From contig NZ_CP009287.1 in assembly GCF_000758705.1 (NCBI RefSeq), positions 3,162,001 through 3,226,000 of the forward strand: 64,000 bases of DNA, given 5' to 3'. This DNA is from Paenibacillus graminis. GTDB lineage: Bacteria > Bacillota > Bacilli > Paenibacillales > Paenibacillaceae. Both the position numbers and the translations under genes were made by a program. Positions 61,002 through 64,000 of this stretch are shown here, one piece after another. The notes beneath the pieces were generated by a model, which searched no databases, was not told the DNA's origin, and was given only the letters and a program-made list of their open reading frames with translations. Position 1 is the stretch's first letter. The number at the start of each line of letters is the position of its first letter.

Positions 61002-62066
61002 ATGACTACCAACCAGACATCCCAGCTCTCCAGCCTGAAAAAAAGCATGGCTCCCTTTGAAAAAACAAACCAGCGTGCAAGCATCAGACAATTATTCAAT
61101 ACTCTCGTTCCGCTTGTGCTTCTGTGGACGGCTGCTTATTTCAGCCTGCCGGTATCCTACGGGCTTACGCTTCTGTTTGCGGTCCCCGCTGCGGGGTTTG
61201 TGATCCGCACCTTTATTATTTTCCATGACTGCTGCCATGGCTCATTCTTCAAAAACCGCAAAGCCAATGATATCATCGGCACCATTACGGGAGTCTTGAC
61301 GCTTGTCCCATACCGCCAGTGGAAGCACAGCCATTCCATCCATCATGCCGGGAGCAGCAATCTCGACAAGCGGGGGACCGGCGACATCTGGATTATGACC
61401 GTAGAGGAATATATAGCCGCAAAGCCGTTGAAACGCCTGTACTACCGCATCTACCGCAACCCGCTGATTATGTTCGGAGTCGGCCCCGTCGCCGTTTTCC
61501 TGATTCAATACCGGTTCAATGCCAAAGGGGCAAGACGTAAGGAACGGATGAATACTTACTTGACGAATGTGTCCATTGCAGTACTCTACAGTACGCTGAT
61601 CTGGGCCATGGGCTGGCAGGCTTTTCTGCTGGTGCAGCTGCCGATCGTATTCGTGTCCGGCTTTCTCGGCATCTGGCTGTTCTATGTGCAGCATCAGTTC
61701 GAGGATTCCTACTTCGAGCATGAAGAGGAATGGAGCTATGTTTCAGCCGCAGTGGAAGGAAGCTCATATTACAAGCTCCCTAAGCTGCTGCAATGGATTA
61801 CCGGCAACATTGGCTTCCACCATGTCCATCATTTGAGCCCGAAGGTGCCGAATTATAATCTGGAGCTGGCGCACAATGCATCTGAACCGCTGCAGCATGC
61901 AACGACTATTACTATCGGAACCAGTCTGAAGGCGCTGCATTTCCGCTTGTGGGATGAAGAGAACAAGGGGTTCGTCGGCTTCAAGGAAATCAAGGCCAGA
62001 ATGAAGCAGCCGAAGCCGGCAGCGGAAGGCCTGAAGGTGATCAAACCCGGATTCCAGAGCAAGTAA
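61002..62066 (+). CDS. des: Acyl-lipid fatty acid desaturase (Des-like)
   Basis: This 354-residue membrane enzyme introduces a cis double bond into membrane acyl chains. The three histidine boxes are HDCCH (75-79), HSIHH (111-115) and HHVHH (273-277), which bind two irons. Four hydrophobic segments lie between them. It is followed by a DesK-like kinase and a DesR-like regulator, the arrangement known for the cold-induced delta-5 desaturase of Bacillus. The ATG follows CGAGGAGG. The position of the double bond cannot be told from sequence. Confidence 0.92.
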   Translation: MTTNQTSQLSSLKKSMAPFEKTNQRASIRQLFNTLVPLVLLWTAAYFSLPVSYGLTLLFAVPAAGFVIRTFIIFHDCCHGSFFKNRKANDIIGTITGVLTLVPYRQWKHSHSIHHAGSSNLDKRGTGDIWIMTVEEYIAAKPLKRLYYRIYRNPLIMFGVGPVAVFLIQYRFNAKGARRKERMNTYLTNVSIAVLYSTLIWAMGWQAFLLVQLPIVFVSGFLGIWLFYVQHQFEDSYFEHEEEWSYVSAAVEGSSYYKLPKLLQWITGNIGFHHVHHLSPKVPNYNLELAHNASEPLQHATTITIGTSLKALHFRLWDEENKGFVGFKEIKARMKQPKPAAEGLKVIKPGFQSK

Positions 62067-62077
62067 TCTATTGTTGG

Positions 62078-62130
62078 AGAAAGAAGCAGCCGGAGAACGC
62101 CAATGCCGACGCTGCTCTTTCTCTTTTTTT
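62078..62130 (+). terminator. Terminator after the desaturase gene
   Basis: AGAAAGAAGCAGC pairs with GCTGCTCTTTCT, then seven T. It separates des from desK-desR. Confidence 0.85.
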
Positions 62131-62205
62131 GAGGTATGTTGCGGGAACTTGAAGGGTTTATGCTAAAATGGGGGTACAATCTTGCTGGCAAAAAGGATGG
62201 CTGAC

Positions 62206-63354
62206 ATGCAAAAGTGGCATCATATTTTTCACAAAAGTACGGGTCTCAGCCCTTATGTATGGGTTGTTTTTTACATATTGCCGTTTTATTTCATCTTCCG
62301 TTCCGCCTCGGTGAACCAAAACCAGTGGGTATATGGAATCGTGATGGTTGCTGTGTTTTTTACCTGTTATGTCCTCTCGTTCAAATCCAAAGGCTGGGTG
62401 GTTTACTTCTGGACCAGTGTACAGATTCTTGTCTCGATAACCATGACGCTGCTGTTCGGGTACATGTATTTTGCGTTATTTATTGCTTTTTTTATCGGGA
62501 ATATTCAGAAAAGAGCAGGTTTTTTTACACTGTATTCAATTCACCTGCTGACGACCATTGCTGCGATCAATTATGAGATGATTACAGGTAACCGGGTCTT
62601 CATTTCGCAGCTTCCGTTCGTGCTGGTGAGCATGATCGCTGTAGTGCTGCTGCCCGCGACAACCTACAACCGCAATAACCAGGACAAGCTGCAGGGGCAG
62701 CTGGAGGATGCCAACAAACGGATCTCCGAGCTGGTCATTATGGAGGAGCGGCAGCGGATTGCCCGGGATCTGCATGATACGCTGGGACAGAAGCTGTCGC
62801 TCATTGGCCTCAAAAGCGATCTGGCCGGCAAATTGATCCACAAAAATCCGGCGCAGGCTGTGATTGAAATTAACGATGTCCGGCAGACCGCCAGAAGTGC
62901 GCTCAAAGAAGTCAGGGAAATGGTTACGCAGATGCGCGGAATCCGTCTGGAGGATGAGCTGATCCGGATCCGGCAATTACTGCAGGCGGCAGAGATTGAG
63001 TTCCGGCTGGAGGGCAGCGCGAGGCTTGCCAATACCTCGTTAATCACAGAGAACGTGCTGAGCATGTGCCTGAAGGAGGCCGTTACCAATGTAGTGAAGC
63101 ACAGCGGAGCGACACTCTGCCAGGTGCTGATTGAACCTTCGCGGACGGATCTGCTGATCAAGGTCAAAGATAACGGAACCGGGATGGAGGGAATCAACCT
63201 GTATGACAAGGGGCACGGGCTGCAGGGAATGCGGGAACGGCTTGAATTCGTAAACGGCAGTATGGAAGTGTTGCAGGATCAGGGTACAATGCTCATCATT
63301 AAAGTGCCAAATGTTTTTAAGCAGCCGGAACTGGAGGAGGTAAAGGGGCTATGA
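62206..63354 (+). CDS. desK: DesK-like thermosensor histidine kinase
   Basis: This 382-residue kinase has four to five N-terminal membrane segments, a coiled linker (DKLQGQLEDANKRISELVIM), a HisKA_3 domain with His190 in ARDLHDTLGQKLSLIG (the B. subtilis DesK site is His188) and an HATPase domain (LKEAVTNVVKHSG, DNGTGM, GHGLQGMRERL). DesK senses membrane thickness and order on cooling. A TTG at 62182 is in frame; AAAGGATG precedes the ATG at 62206. It overlaps desR by four bases. Confidence 0.92.
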   Translation: MQKWHHIFHKSTGLSPYVWVVFYILPFYFIFRSASVNQNQWVYGIVMVAVFFTCYVLSFKSKGWVVYFWTSVQILVSITMTLLFGYMYFALFIAFFIGNIQKRAGFFTLYSIHLLTTIAAINYEMITGNRVFISQLPFVLVSMIAVVLLPATTYNRNNQDKLQGQLEDANKRISELVIMEERQRIARDLHDTLGQKLSLIGLKSDLAGKLIHKNPAQAVIEINDVRQTARSALKEVREMVTQMRGIRLEDELIRIRQLLQAAEIEFRLEGSARLANTSLITENVLSMCLKEAVTNVVKHSGATLCQVLIEPSRTDLLIKVKDNGTGMEGINLYDKGHGLQGMRERLEFVNGSMEVLQDQGTMLIIKVPNVFKQPELEEVKGL

Positions 63355-63953
63355 TTAAAATTGTAATCGCTGAGGATCAGCGCATGCTGCTGGGGGCGCT
63401 CGCCTCCCTGCTCGATTTGGAGGATGACATGAAGGTTGTGGGCCGGGCGGGGAACGGGGAGGAGGCCGTCAAGCTGGTGCAGCTGCACCAGCCGGATATT
63501 TGCATCATGGATATTGAAATGCCGGCCATGAGCGGCCTCGAAGCTGCTGAAGCCCTGAAGGATTCAGACTGTAAAATCATGATTCTGACCACCTTTGCCC
63601 GGGCGGGGTATTTTGAACGTGCGGTTAAGGCGGGAGTCGATGCTTATCTGCTGAAAGACAGTCCGAGCGAGGAGCTTGCGCTCTCGATCCGCAGTGTGAT
63701 GGCCGGCAAACGGCTCTATGCGCCCGAGCTGATGGATGAGGCTTACAGCAGTGAAGCCAATCCCCTGACACAGCGGGAGAAGGAAGTGCTGGGGCTGATC
63801 GCCGACGGCAAAAATACGAAGGAGATCGCCAGCCAGCTGTATATCACAACCGGAACCGTGCGCAACTATATTTCGGTCATTCTTGACAAGCTGGATGTCG
63901 GCAACCGGATAGAGGCGATCACCCGCTTTAAGGAAAAGGGCTGGTTTAAATAG
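63351..63953 (+). CDS. desR: DesR-like response regulator
   Basis: This 200-residue NarL/LuxR-type regulator has a receiver domain with Asp54 in CIMDIEMPAMSG, the same position as in B. subtilis DesR, and a LuxR helix-turn-helix (LTQREKEVLGLIADGKNTKE, LYITTGTVRNYISVILDKLD). GGAGG lies upstream, and the ATG overlaps the desK stop (ATGA). It should bind the palindrome upstream of the desaturase when phosphorylated. Confidence 0.93.
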   Translation: MIKIVIAEDQRMLLGALASLLDLEDDMKVVGRAGNGEEAVKLVQLHQPDICIMDIEMPAMSGLEAAEALKDSDCKIMILTTFARAGYFERAVKAGVDAYLLKDSPSEELALSIRSVMAGKRLYAPELMDEAYSSEANPLTQREKEVLGLIADGKNTKEIASQLYITTGTVRNYISVILDKLDVGNRIEAITRFKEKGWFK

Positions 63954-63974
63954 AAATGTGTATGTCAAGGACAA

Positions 63975-64000
63975 GAAGAGGCTCTGCGGGAGCCTCTTTT
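63975..64000 (+). terminator. Terminator of desK-desR
   Basis: AAGAGGCTC pairs with GAGCCTCTT around TGCGG; the T-run reaches the window edge. Confidence 0.8.

Overview
The window looks like a chromosomal segment of a Paenibacillus-type bacterium (order Bacillales; inference from gene content, no search was run). Pointers are the many AGGAGG ribosome sites with GTG and TTG starts, YesM/YesN-type two-component systems beside sugar ABC importers, a copper-amine-oxidase-type stalk-domain lipoprotein, a DUF4179 anti-sigma partner, HelD, a Bacillus-length Hfq and a Des-DesK-DesR membrane-fluidity unit. Most of the window is ordinary, moderately GC-rich chromosome. About 45.7-49.6 kb is AT-rich, gene-poor, and holds an IS200 element and gene debris.

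Layout. 0-4 kb: the end of an MgtC-like gene, an aldose-1-epimerase-like enzyme and an LTA-synthase-type sulfatase. 4.1-12.5 kb: a sugar-sensing module (membrane-tethered binding protein, YesM-like kinase, YesN-like regulator) followed by a ChvE-MmsA-MmsB monosaccharide importer with a perfect cre box. 12.6-27.6 kb: a decayed blaI-blaR1 pair, a flavin-fold stress protein, a TrmB-regulated MFS pump, a TraX-like protein, a stalk-domain lipoprotein, a phosphoesterase lipoprotein, a nitroreductase, a membrane-bound PpiC-type foldase, a LytTR protein, a lactonase, Hfq, a PAP2 phosphatase and an aromatic-acid-exporter-like protein with a duplicated leader. 27.9-45.7 kb: HelD, a MarR/MFS pair, fructose-6-phosphate aldolase/transaldolase, a macro-domain protein, RpiA, a VanZ-like protein, a MarR/MMPL operon, an ECF sigma/DUF4179 pair, a TPR protein and an aldo/keto reductase. 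49.8-57.9 kb: a CUT1-type sugar importer whose operon carries its own YesM/YesN pair and a second, anchored binding protein. 59.6-64 kb: an MFS pump and des-desK-desR.

The most unusual content is non-coding. Three widely separated intergenic arrays (3647-4003, 36890-37093, 58312-58848) are built from the same 51-bp unit, and each unit carries a 10-bp inverted repeat around a GAAA loop (UUUC on the other strand). Two arrays share a 17-nt leader. One unit has a compensated base pair, and most stem departures would be G-U pairs only in a minus-strand transcript. Locus 2 runs into a four-run G-quadruplex motif, and locus 3 is preceded by an 11-bp-periodic polypurine block. I know of no named family that fits these arrays.

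How the parts work together: both sugar loci pair an importer with a sensor module that includes a second, tethered binding protein. CcpA boxes at the ChvE operon and the lactonase suggest catabolite control. Several small regulator-transporter pairs (TrmB/MFS, MarR/MFS, MarR/MMPL) carry palindromic operator candidates at the expected places.
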